64,000 nucleotides of DNA, from the NCBI GenBank assembly GCA_964607765.1, contig CAZSNT010000019.1, positions 24,094-88,093 on the forward strand. The letters run 5' to 3'. Positions within the stretch are counted from its first letter, which is position 1. Each line of letters opens with the position of its first letter. Of the stretch, positions 54,001 to 61,300 are shown piece by piece. The stretch comes from CAZSNT01 sp964607765 (GTDB lineage: Bacteria > Verrucomicrobiota > Lentisphaeria > Oligosphaerales > JABHEG01). The position numbers were made by a program, and so were the translations under genes. The notes under the pieces were generated by a model that saw only the letters and a list, made by a program, of their open reading frames with translations, was not told the DNA's origin and did no database searches.

Positions 54001-55133
54001 CTCGAGGCCGTGATGGTACGATAAAGGTACTGGCTCTCCCCGGCGGACGGGGCCGGGCCGCGCGGCAGTTCCTGGTAGTAGCCGTCGATCCAGTCCGGGT
54101 GTGCCGTCCATCCGCGGACCGCACCGGGAGTTGCCGGGAAGTTCGGGGCCGGGTAGCTCGCGCTCAAGTCCGGCTCGCCCTGCCCCGCCATGGCCTCCTT
54201 CTCCACCGCGAAAGCGTGCCTGGCGCTGGACGCGACATTGTCCATCCAGTTGGTCAACGGCGGCTGATCCCTGAACGGCCCGATCCTGTGCCAGGCCCCG
54301 AGCTTGATCCGGTCGCTCCCGAGCGGCGGGCCCTCAACAACACGTGCTGGCTGACCCGAGCCGGACGCAATCACCTTCAGAGCGCGGTTGCTCTGGACGA
54401 TGTGGTCGATATTGATGTGGCCCCAGCCCCCGCTGTACGAATCGACAATCCGGAGCTTCGCCTTCTTGCCCGCGAACTCCGCAACATCCCAGCAGACCCA
54501 GGCCATGATTTCGTGCCCACGGTCTTTGCTGGCCGAGCCCACGGCCGTGCGCACCGGCTTGCTTGCCGCACCGAGGCCAAGCGGCGGCGAGCCCGCCACC
54601 AGCAGATTCATGCACGTCTTGCCCGCATGGCTGCCGCCGCCGACCAGGAAACAAAGGAACGTACGCTGAATCGTGAATTCCGGCGAGGTCAGCGTTCCGG
54701 TGGGGCCATCCCCCCCGAGATAGCTGTTGACCAGGCACTCGTCCATCTGCCCGGTGATCAGGTTGTGCGGCGTCACATTCGCGATGCCCGGACAGGTCCC
54801 GAATGCCTCTCCTTCCACTTGCCAGTCCCCGTAGCTGCCGGACTCGAAATCGGCAATCAGGATGTCGTCGGGAGCGGGGACGTAGGCGCCACGGACCGGC
54901 TGGGACGGGGTCCGTGCAGCTGCGACCGCTTTGCGGCGCGGGAGCTCGGTGGCGCCCCCGGTCGTACCGCCGCGGGAGAACGTCGGCTGCGCCGCGGTCC
55001 GGCCAGCCAGCGGCCCGACGAGCACTGCCGCTATCAGGGGTCTCACCCAAGGCAGAAAGCTGCGGGTCGAGCAGTTGCAGGGCACAACTCCCGCCGAGCC
55101 GTTCCCCACGGGCCTGTCATGCGACGTGCTCAC
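51042..55133 (-). CDS. HzsA-like exported protein with three c-type haem motifs and a GH32-C-like domain
   Basis: A 1363-residue protein starting at the GTG at 55133, 7 bp after the upstream stop and behind GAGGAA; a longer frame starting at 55247 overlaps the upstream gene by over 100 bases and is less likely. A hydrophobic leader lies at 28-45. A beta-sandwich (about 90-255; ADFESGSYGDW, NSYLGGDGPTGTLTSPEF, FLVGGGSHAGKTCMNLL) resembles the GH32-associated domain. A propeller-like region (SLSWDGTTIYIGG, GSNRKLVS, FTRWDYG) follows, similar to the middle domain of hydrazine synthase alpha. The haem motifs CVGCH, CIRCH and CASCH lie near residues 1057, 1114 and 1242. Anammox metabolism is not implied. 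The likely role is an outer redox or binding function at the polysaccharide surface. Confidence 0.75.
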   Translation of the reverse strand: MSTSHDRPVGNGSAGVVPCNCSTRSFLPWVRPLIAAVLVGPLAGRTAAQPTFSRGGTTGGATELPRRKAVAAARTPSQPVRGAYVPAPDDILIADFESGSYGDWQVEGEAFGTCPGIANVTPHNLITGQMDECLVNSYLGGDGPTGTLTSPEFTIQRTFLCFLVGGGSHAGKTCMNLLVAGSPPLGLGAASKPVRTAVGSASKDRGHEIMAWVCWDVAEFAGKKAKLRIVDSYSGGWGHINIDHIVQSNRALKVIASGSGQPARVVEGPPLGSDRIKLGAWHRIGPFRDQPPLTNWMDNVASSARHAFAVEKEAMAGQGEPDLSASYPAPNFPATPGAVRGWTAHPDWIDGYYQELPRGPAPSAGESQYLYRTITASSPGVIELDFVLRSPESDRRMNGKGMEHWRRTGRYKWMVNGEVIVRWEGRGDMPKAQKVALKKGINHFLAKVTNNRHSYGLAFSIKGLHPELRHEVGFERMWRPHIKDLPTELPYAADTPGAAPGAAAALPAEQRYREALQRLRALRFHPVPMPGVEHAARDRLDRVVPAMEKALEHIPTSPAGDRHTARLAELEAVVRPLLRKIDETGETLETEVFGAVGLLDGMWEAAIREMPPLVYLERPTYVYDSMMYEGAGTRDAAIKSFDPRSRQIETIFDLKSEKVRAGANEISLSWDGTTIYIGGNRAITAIDRDGGNYRRITSGQSPSELPDGRIVFFDSDVGQAPCKSKGARRLLFICDPDGSNRKLVSANLCIDTAPTVMNDGRVIFTRWDYGVNKNVFNRHALWAQNPDGTGIELFFGNTIVDPRAFCRPHQIPGRPEVLTIFGPHHSKLAGLLGLVWNGAGTEACDGLGFRRITHDTASVGDKPQPWSYQDPYPLNEQLFLVSFGGRPGSQAALYLYDRSGNRKCLLESAGPRGIHSARPFVARQRPPIRPDCGKPPVWEANVDLHQRLLEDPDWTQKGTLFLQDVYQGLTPEIKRGQIKYLAVMEQPAQSHGRGGAIGVGTIWYVNRFLGLVPVEPDGSAYFQVPALRSLFFHALDEDGRMLMTQGSDFHVMPGEARSCVGCHEQRKGIRPPDLAATTPVAMTRPAVRPKLPDWGTRGIIEYEAVVQPVFDRYCIRCHSGKRPANRLDLTGDLTTAYSMSYMQLTDGGYVHFTPGTGRTHAQPSNDCDEQAPLSRGSVLSKLADVLQDPGHCGKEMAFDDRLRVLLWIDSNVPFFSHYRQVPPASLTAESRRVLADVHTRRCASCHHPRRSMPDEKSGLNASHIARHVGGPAGQWGIAPSGMRVRHLNLSKPAHSAALQAPLAKGAGGWGLCLRDGKAVFQDTADADYQAALKALEDGVVRREGIEVQGVSELLRRQQAAVMQ

Positions 55134-55140
55134 GGCTTCC

Positions 55141-57048
55141 TCACTCTCCCTTCTGGGCGCCGGCGACCTCGATCTCGAGCACGGGTCGCATTGCCGGATC
55201 CAAGTGCTTGCGCGATGCGAACGGGATGTTGGCTTTGCTTTGATCATCCACTGCGATCAGCATGCCGAAGTTCCCTCCTGAGCGGCGGCTTCGCACCAGC
55301 TCGGTGACATCCCAGGAAACGACGTCACCATCGGCGCTCCGGGAGCCTACCTTGACCTGTGCCCACGGTTCGCGCGCTGCGCCCTCCCCGGGCCCTCGTG
55401 CCTTGGCATCGCTCGCGGTGCCGCCCGGTCGATGCCAAGCCTTGCCCGGGAGTGCCTCGTTCCAGTTTGCGCCGATTTCAGACCATGGCTCCGCCACCTG
55501 GTACACGCTGAGCGTCACAGACTCCGAGCTCCTCCTGGGGCTGCGGTATCGCCGCAAGCTCAATCGCGCGCTTCTGACACGACTCCCGGCCGGAAGCAGT
55601 TCCAGCGGAAACCGCAGCAGAATCCGCTGCCGGTTGCCTGCTCCGACAGCCGCAATCTGAGGGTCGTTCCCTTTGATGGCATCGGGGTGGTTCTCCAATA
55701 GTCGTGTGTCCGCAACACACTGGAGTGCCCAATGCCCGGGCTTGACCTGTTTCGCGGCGCTGTCGGGCAGGAGCGGCGGGAGTCTCTCATCGGCATCATA
55801 GAACTGCCGGATCATGCGCACCGAATGGGCGAAGGCCCTGAATGTCTCGTTCGGCGTCACACCGTCTTTCTCGAACAGCCACTTGCACCACGTGAAGTCA
55901 ACGCCGCGCAGTTCGCAGCTCGTAATGACCTCTGCCAGCCAGCCGGGGTGCCGTCCCCACTGCTCGGAACCGGCGTTCTCACCCCACATCGTCCTGTAGG
56001 CGTCGCTCCCCGCAGCCTTGAGCTTGCTGACGATCCGTCGGACTTCCGTGACGTTCTCGACTCCGGTGTACTGCAGCACACAGCCCTTCTCGATCGCTGT
56101 CTTCATCAGCCAGTCGTTGTCCATCATCAGGCGGATCGATGGCGGCCCTGACGCTTCTCTGACCGCTCGGTCCCAGTCGGCCTGCGAGTATGCGTGACCG
56201 GGAAGGTAGACGATGCATCTGGCTTCGGGCTTGAGGTACTCCCTGGCCAGCGCCTGCGTCTGCTCGATCCGTTTGAGACACATCCGACGTTTGGCGTCAC
56301 GGTACCAGGTGAGCATGTCCTGCCAGAACGCGCCACGCGCCCATTCGGTACGCGGTTTCGGGACGGCAACCGCGTCCCAGTTCGGGAACCGCTGTTCACC
56401 AGTGAGGCCCCAAGCGGCGTTGGCGGCGTCCAGGTCGGGGTACTTGGCTTGCATGGCGGCGCGGAAATCGGCCTGCGCCCGGTCCGAATAGCACCAGTAG
56501 GTCTCCTCGCCCGTGCGCTGCAGCGTCCAGTTCGCAGGATAGATGCCTTCGCAGGCCGGGCCGAGATCGACGACCACCTCGTCTACGCGGTCGGCCAGGC
56601 CGGCCTCTCGCAGCGTTGCCAGGTGCCTTCTGCCGGCTTGCCGTGTCGTCTCGCCAAATGCAGGGCTCCAGGGCCCGAGATGTTTGTCCGGCCGCCCACG
56701 CTCGTCTATCGTCCGCCCGTCCGGGTACTTCGCCTTGTACTCGTGCGTCATCCACAGGACAGAGAGGATCAGCTTGATCCTGAACGGGTGTGCCTTGAGC
56801 GCGTTGACCATGGGCTCCCGGCCAAGCCACTCCGCGCCGATCCGGATCGTGTCGACACCGAGCTCTTCATACAGCCCGAAACGCCTGCAGAGATCGGCCT
56901 CCGAACTGTCGCGGAAGCCGTGCCATTCGGTCATGCAGATCCGGGTCACGTCCGATGTCGCGCCATTGGCCTGCTCAGGTCTCGTTGCGGCGTGCGTCAT
57001 TGCGGGCATCGCTCCCAGGAATAGGAGGAAAAGCTGTCGGGGGGACAT
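55141..57048 (-). CDS. Exported GH42-like TIM-barrel glycosidase with C-terminal DNRLRE-type domain
   Basis: A 635-residue protein with a signal peptide (about 4-21) and GAGAGG before the ATG. The catalytic barrel (about 30-430) has MTEWHGFRDSSEADL, DTIRIGAEW, DLGPACEGIYP, a WGENAGSEQW segment with a candidate acidic residue, and FTWCKWLFE, in the style of GH42-like beta-galactosidase relatives. From about 445 the DNRLRE-type domain runs to the end: RILLRFPLELLPAGSRVRSA, EPWSEIGANWNE, WDVTELVRS. Such domains are usually adhesion or structural modules. Its substrate is uncertain. It precedes the HzsA-like gene by 7 bp, in one operon, and is divergent from the sulfatase at 57314. Confidence 0.7.
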   Translation of the reverse strand: MSPRQLFLLFLGAMPAMTHAATRPEQANGATSDVTRICMTEWHGFRDSSEADLCRRFGLYEELGVDTIRIGAEWLGREPMVNALKAHPFRIKLILSVLWMTHEYKAKYPDGRTIDERGRPDKHLGPWSPAFGETTRQAGRRHLATLREAGLADRVDEVVVDLGPACEGIYPANWTLQRTGEETYWCYSDRAQADFRAAMQAKYPDLDAANAAWGLTGEQRFPNWDAVAVPKPRTEWARGAFWQDMLTWYRDAKRRMCLKRIEQTQALAREYLKPEARCIVYLPGHAYSQADWDRAVREASGPPSIRLMMDNDWLMKTAIEKGCVLQYTGVENVTEVRRIVSKLKAAGSDAYRTMWGENAGSEQWGRHPGWLAEVITSCELRGVDFTWCKWLFEKDGVTPNETFRAFAHSVRMIRQFYDADERLPPLLPDSAAKQVKPGHWALQCVADTRLLENHPDAIKGNDPQIAAVGAGNRQRILLRFPLELLPAGSRVRSARLSLRRYRSPRRSSESVTLSVYQVAEPWSEIGANWNEALPGKAWHRPGGTASDAKARGPGEGAAREPWAQVKVGSRSADGDVVSWDVTELVRSRRSGGNFGMLIAVDDQSKANIPFASRKHLDPAMRPVLEIEVAGAQKGE

Positions 57049-57313
57049 ATGCGGCCTCTCGGAGGATCTGCTTCACACGGGTCGTGTGTACTCTGACCAG
57101 AAGCGTAGAGAAGTCAAAGCCTCTGTCGGGGGATCATACGTCCGAGCCGGGCCGCGGGTCGGGTTGGGGTGGGTGAATCACTCAACCCGTCCGAGGTCCA
57201 TTTTTCGCATACCGTTAGATCTTGATATGGCCATGTCATATTGTGAAGGTCGCGCGACATGCACTCAAACAGCGACAGCAGCAACCAAAGAGCACCGCCA
57301 GGGAACCACCAAC
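57049..57313. promoter_or_regulatory. Divergent intergenic region between GH42-like and sulfatase genes
   Basis: This 265-bp gap serves two genes reading away from each other, so it must hold at least two promoters. I see ATATG (57225-57229) facing CATAT (57237-57241) across 7 bases as a possible small operator. No clear -35/-10 pair stands out, and no GTATAATAC site is present. Confidence 0.35.
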
Positions 57314-58657
57314 ATGAAGAACACGCGCCCCAACATCATTCTGATTCTGACCGACGACCAGGGTGTCCAGGATCTGTCCTGCATGGGACATCCGTTTCTG
57401 CGGACTCCGCACATGGACAGCCTGGCCGCGGACGGCGTCTCTTTCACTGACTTCCACGTATCCCCAACCTGCGCCCCGACACGCGCGTCGATCATGAGCG
57501 GGATGCATGAATTCTACTGTGGGGTCACGCACACCATCACCGGTCGTGAACGCCTCAACCCGGATCTGACCATCCTGCCGCAAGTGCTCAAGAGCGCCGG
57601 CTACACGACGGGCATCTTCGGCAAGTGGCACCTGGGCGACACAGCCGGCGAGGCCGAGGAGAGCGGCGTCCCGTACCTGCCCGAGAGCCGCGGCTTTGAC
57701 GAAGTGTTCGTTCACGGCGGAGGCGGGATCGGCCAGGGCTTCCGTTACGGCGGTGACTACGTGCCCGGGCAGACCTACTTCGACCCGATGATCCGACACA
57801 ACGGCTCGATGGTGCCCACCGAGGGCTTCTGCACGGACGTGTTCTTCGACCAGGCCATTGAGTGGATCGGCGCGGAACGGGACGAGCCCTTCTTCGCGTA
57901 CATCCCCACCAACGCGCCACACGGCCCCCTCAAGTGGTGCCCCGAGGAAGCCAGAAAACGCTACGCGGACCTTGACGTGGACTGGCCGGACGCCCAGAAG
58001 GAGAACGCCGCAATCTACTTCGGCATGGTGGCCAACATCGATGACAATGTCGGGAGGCTTCTGCAGGCGCTGAAGGCCAGGCGCCTGGAGGAGAACACCC
58101 TCGTCATCTTCATCACGGATAACGGGCACTGCGGAGTTGCCACCAAAGTGAATCTCGGCCTCCGCGGCGGCAAGAACTGCCCCTACGACGGCGGCACGAA
58201 GGCGGCATCGCTCTGGCGCTGGGAGGGCACGATTCCAGCCGGCACGGAGATCAACGGGTTGGCCGCGCACATCGACCTGCTGCCCACGTTTGCGGACCTC
58301 GCAGGCGCAGAGCTGCCCGCCTCGCACCACGTCCACGGCCGGTCCCTCGTGCCCCTGCTCCAGGATCCGGAAGCCAGCTGGGATGACCGGCATTTCTTCG
58401 CGCACTGCGGTCGCTGGAAGAAGGGCGAAACCGCCGCGCACAAACACGCCGGCTGCGCTGTCCGCAACGCCCGATTCAAACTCGTGAACAATGCCGAGCT
58501 CTACGACCTGCCCAACGACCCGGGCGAAACCACAAACGTCATCGACGAACATCCCGACGTCGTGTGCGAACTCCGCAACGCCTACGACGGCTGGTGGGAG
58601 GGTGCTCTTGCCGGCATGGTCAACGAGGAGTTTGCCGTTCCCCGGGCAGAGAAGTGA
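57314..58657 (+). CDS. Type I sulfatase without signal peptide (CAPTR)
   Basis: A 447-residue sulfatase. I start it at the ATG at 57314 with GGGA upstream; the frame stays open for hundreds of bases before this, but only as antisense to the GH42-like gene. LTDDQG (12-17), CAPTR (C53), GKWHLGDTAG, FITDNGHCG and GKNCPYDGG give the active site. There is no leader, so it is probably cytoplasmic. It differs from the other nine sulfatases in its GMHEFYCGV and HKHAGCAVRN stretches, and belongs to another S1 subgroup. It opens the plus-strand cluster with the beta-helix lipoprotein and GH117. Confidence 0.9.
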   Translation: MKNTRPNIILILTDDQGVQDLSCMGHPFLRTPHMDSLAADGVSFTDFHVSPTCAPTRASIMSGMHEFYCGVTHTITGRERLNPDLTILPQVLKSAGYTTGIFGKWHLGDTAGEAEESGVPYLPESRGFDEVFVHGGGGIGQGFRYGGDYVPGQTYFDPMIRHNGSMVPTEGFCTDVFFDQAIEWIGAERDEPFFAYIPTNAPHGPLKWCPEEARKRYADLDVDWPDAQKENAAIYFGMVANIDDNVGRLLQALKARRLEENTLVIFITDNGHCGVATKVNLGLRGGKNCPYDGGTKAASLWRWEGTIPAGTEINGLAAHIDLLPTFADLAGAELPASHHVHGRSLVPLLQDPEASWDDRHFFAHCGRWKKGETAAHKHAGCAVRNARFKLVNNAELYDLPNDPGETTNVIDEHPDVVCELRNAYDGWWEGALAGMVNEEFAVPRAEK

Positions 58658-58689
58658 GGCCTGTTGCGTGCAGAATGCGCCCACGTGTA

Positions 58690-58734
58690 CCTGAACACTG
58701 AACACCCAATGACATTGACTGAACACCGAACACT
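58690..58734. repeat. Short iterated ACTGAACAC repeats
   Basis: ACTGAACAC-like units occur in two pairs either side of AATGACATTG. The array lies in the 102-bp gap between the sulfatase and the beta-helix lipoprotein gene. It is another example of short-unit repeats in gaps. Confidence 0.55.
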
Positions 58735-58759
58735 GGCCCGCTCTGAGGAGAAGTAGAGA

Positions 58760-61060
58760 ATGCAGGCTCGGATGTGGACGTTGGCAGCGACTCTCTCGTG
58801 CGGCTGCGTATCGGTAACGCAGTTGCCCGACCTGGCCGGCACCCGCCCCGGCGACACGATCCGTCTGCCGGCAGGGCGCTACGAGAAGCCCATTGTGCTC
58901 GAGGGGCTGCGGGGCACGAGAGAGAAGCCGATACGTATCGTGGCGGAGCCCGGAGCCGTCGTCGTCGGCACGCGGCCGATCGCAGCGCGTTGGGAGCCCT
59001 GGCGCGACGGGATCTGGAAGGCAACCCTCGACGTCGACATCTGGCAGTTGTTCAACGGCGATCAACTGGTCACCGTGGCGCGCTGGCCCGATGCGTCGTT
59101 CGAAGATGGCTCCATGTGGCGGATGACCCACGGAATGCGTTCGGCAGACGGCGGCTGGGACAAGCGCAAGAAGCGTTTCCGCGGCCAGTGCCAGGCCGGC
59201 CTGATTGTCGATGCGCCGTTCAAGTCACACGTCGGCAAACCCGGCTTCCACGAGGGAGACAGCCGGTACCACCCGAAGGAAGACCAGGAATCTCTGGCTG
59301 AGTCGGGCAAGGACTTCACCGGAGCAGTCGCCGTGCTGAACCTCGGGCACTGGCTTACCTGGGCGCGCCGAATTACCGAGCACAAGGCCGGCTCGGACCG
59401 GTTCCGGTACGACATCGGGGACGAGCAGAAGAGCCTGCAGCAGCACTTTGCGTGGTACGTGCTTGGCCTGGCTGCCCTGGACCGGCCCAACGAGTGGTGG
59501 TTCGACGCCGAGACGCGGACGGCATACGTCATGCCTCCCGAGGGTCAGGATCCCAATCAGATGGATCTGCACGGCAAGGTCCGCGATTTCGTGATCGACC
59601 TGACCGACTGCGCGTACCTCGAGTTCAAGGGTCTGAACGTGTTCGGCGGAGCCTTCTCGATCCGGGAGTGCGAGAGTATCTCCTTCGAGGATTGCACGTT
59701 CCGCTTTGCCGCCACAAACAAGTGGGTTCTGGGCAAGTTCGACTGGTTCACATTCTACAATGCGCCTCATCGCGCGAACAGAATGCCGTCGGTGTGGCGG
59801 GGCAAGAACAGTCGTTTCGTGAACTGCGAGTTCAGCTACTGCAACTCCCCAATCTACTTCGGCAGCGAGGGAGGGGTCATCGAGAACTGCACCTTCCACG
59901 ACATCGAGTGGGACCTCAACTCGAACGGGGCGTCCGGAGCCGTGGTGGTAGGCAAGGGCGGCACATTCCGCCGCAACACCATCCACCGGACCGGGAATTC
60001 AGAAGGCATCCGGGCCATGGACGAAGGCGTCCGCGTCGAACTGAACCACGTCTTTGACATGGGCAACCTCCAGCATGACGGCGCCGCCATCAACATCGGG
60101 ACGCGGAACCAGATCGGCGCCGTTGCCACGCACAACTGGGCCCATGACTGCAACCGGCAGGGCGTCCGCTTCGACTATCATGGGACCAACATTCTGCGCG
60201 AGGATGGACAGATCCACGGCGACGGCGTCTACACACACAACGTCTGCTGGAACACGCAGCCGAGCCAGATCAAAGGCGACCGTCACCTCATACTCAACAA
60301 CACGGTGGTCTGCGTCAACAAGTACCCGGACCCGGCAAGAGAGCTCATGAACATGAGCGTCCAGGGCTTCAAGTGCATGCACGAAATCGAAGGTAACATG
60401 AACAGCGTCACACGAAACAACCTGGCCAACCTGAGTCACCGCTCGTGGAACCTGAACCCCAAGGGAGGCGAGAAGGGCTGGTGGACACGCAAGGACGGCT
60501 ACAAACAGCCGGGGCCTTACGTCATCCCGGGAACCTGCGACCACAACATGCGGGAACGCGGCGGCGCCTACAAGTACCTGCGCGATCCCCGCAATCTGGA
60601 CTTCCGTCCCAAAGCCGGTTCGCCTCTGGTTGACGCCGGGAAGACGGTCGCGAAGGACGAAATCAAGAGCCCCGTCGCCGCCTTCGAGGGACTGGACTTC
60701 GTCGGCGAGGCCCCCGATATCGGAGCGTACGAATACGGTGACAAGCGCTACTGGATTCCGGGCTGCAAGAGGCCAACCGCATCCACGCCCGTGCCGCCCG
60801 ACGGTGCGACTGACGTCAGAACAGACGCCGACCTGGTGTTCCTCAAGGCGTACCGGTGCACACGCCACGACGTCTGGTTCGGCGAAGCCCCGGATACGAT
60901 GCAGCGGATTGCACAACTGGCCGACAATACCACGAACATCGTGAAGCCGCCGGCGCTCGAGCCCGGCGCAACATACTGCTGGCGCGTCGACGCCCTCGCG
61001 GACGACGGCACGGTGCGGCAGGGCCACGCCTGGAGATTTTCCGTGGCGACGCAGGAGTGA
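58760..61060 (+). CDS. Predicted lipoprotein with right-handed beta-helix and C-terminal Fn3-like domain
   Basis: A 766-residue protein. AGGAG lies 9 bp before the ATG. The leader MQARMWTLAATLSCGC has a lipobox-like end, so it is probably anchored in a membrane. GDTIRLPAGRYEKPIVLEGL, then INVFGGAF-like NVFGGAFSIRECESISFEDC, NSPIYFGSEGGVIENC, and NHVFDMGNLQHDGAAINI show successive beta-helix coils, a fold shared by polysaccharide lyases (PL6-like) and epimerases. A final 95 residues (ASTPVPPDGATDVRTDADL, ATYCWRVDALADDG) form an Fn3-like domain. Catalytic residues are not certain, so the exact reaction is unknown. It lies between sulfatase and GH117, so a lyase for the same glycan is reasonable. 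Confidence 0.75.
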   Translation: MQARMWTLAATLSCGCVSVTQLPDLAGTRPGDTIRLPAGRYEKPIVLEGLRGTREKPIRIVAEPGAVVVGTRPIAARWEPWRDGIWKATLDVDIWQLFNGDQLVTVARWPDASFEDGSMWRMTHGMRSADGGWDKRKKRFRGQCQAGLIVDAPFKSHVGKPGFHEGDSRYHPKEDQESLAESGKDFTGAVAVLNLGHWLTWARRITEHKAGSDRFRYDIGDEQKSLQQHFAWYVLGLAALDRPNEWWFDAETRTAYVMPPEGQDPNQMDLHGKVRDFVIDLTDCAYLEFKGLNVFGGAFSIRECESISFEDCTFRFAATNKWVLGKFDWFTFYNAPHRANRMPSVWRGKNSRFVNCEFSYCNSPIYFGSEGGVIENCTFHDIEWDLNSNGASGAVVVGKGGTFRRNTIHRTGNSEGIRAMDEGVRVELNHVFDMGNLQHDGAAINIGTRNQIGAVATHNWAHDCNRQGVRFDYHGTNILREDGQIHGDGVYTHNVCWNTQPSQIKGDRHLILNNTVVCVNKYPDPARELMNMSVQGFKCMHEIEGNMNSVTRNNLANLSHRSWNLNPKGGEKGWWTRKDGYKQPGPYVIPGTCDHNMRERGGAYKYLRDPRNLDFRPKAGSPLVDAGKTVAKDEIKSPVAAFEGLDFVGEAPDIGAYEYGDKRYWIPGCKRPTASTPVPPDGATDVRTDADLVFLKAYRCTRHDVWFGEAPDTMQRIAQLADNTTNIVKPPALEPGATYCWRVDALADDGTVRQGHAWRFSVATQE

Positions 61061-61192
61061 GACAGAACAGAGGCCGACAGGAACCGACAGGACTCGATGG
61101 ACATCGACCGGAATCGATGATCGGGATGAAGACAGGGCAGTGTCAAGCTCAGAATGAAAGCGGAATGACAACCATGTCGACGTACGACTGAG

Positions 61193-61278
61193 AGATTAGG
61201 GCGAAAGATGAAGGCGAAAGATGAAGGGGGGAGCACTCCGAGACCCTTATCTTTCGCCCTGGTCTTTCGCCCTAATCT
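61193..61278. repeat. Inverted array of 13-bp units (AGATTAGGGCGAA), second copy
   Basis: AGATTAGGGCGAA (61193-61205), AGATGAAGGCGAA (61206-61218) and a third, partial unit face the reverse units at 61246-61278 (TCTTTCGCCCTAATCT and neighbour). It belongs to the family at 49186-49264 and lies just before the GH117 gene. Confidence 0.85.
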
Positions 61279-61300
61279 GCACAGGAACAAGAGACCAGCG

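Noticed and set aside
51042..55133. Anammox-type hydrazine synthase
   Set aside because: Only the middle region and haem motifs recall HzsA; there are no beta or gamma subunit genes, and the locus is carbohydrate-related. The family name is used only for similarity.
55134..55247. ATG start of the HzsA-like gene at 55247
   Set aside because: It would overlap the GH42-like gene by over 100 bases and lacks a ribosome-binding site, whereas the GTG at 55133 has GAGGAA and follows the upstream stop by 7 bp.
56543..57313. Upstream extension of the sulfatase at 57314
   Set aside because: The frame is open but the extra residues are antisense to the GH42-like gene and show no signal peptide or domain.
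57236..59131. A 631-codon open frame on the minus strand
   Set aside because: It is antisense to the sulfatase at 57314 and the start of the beta-helix gene; no recognisable motif and biased composition.
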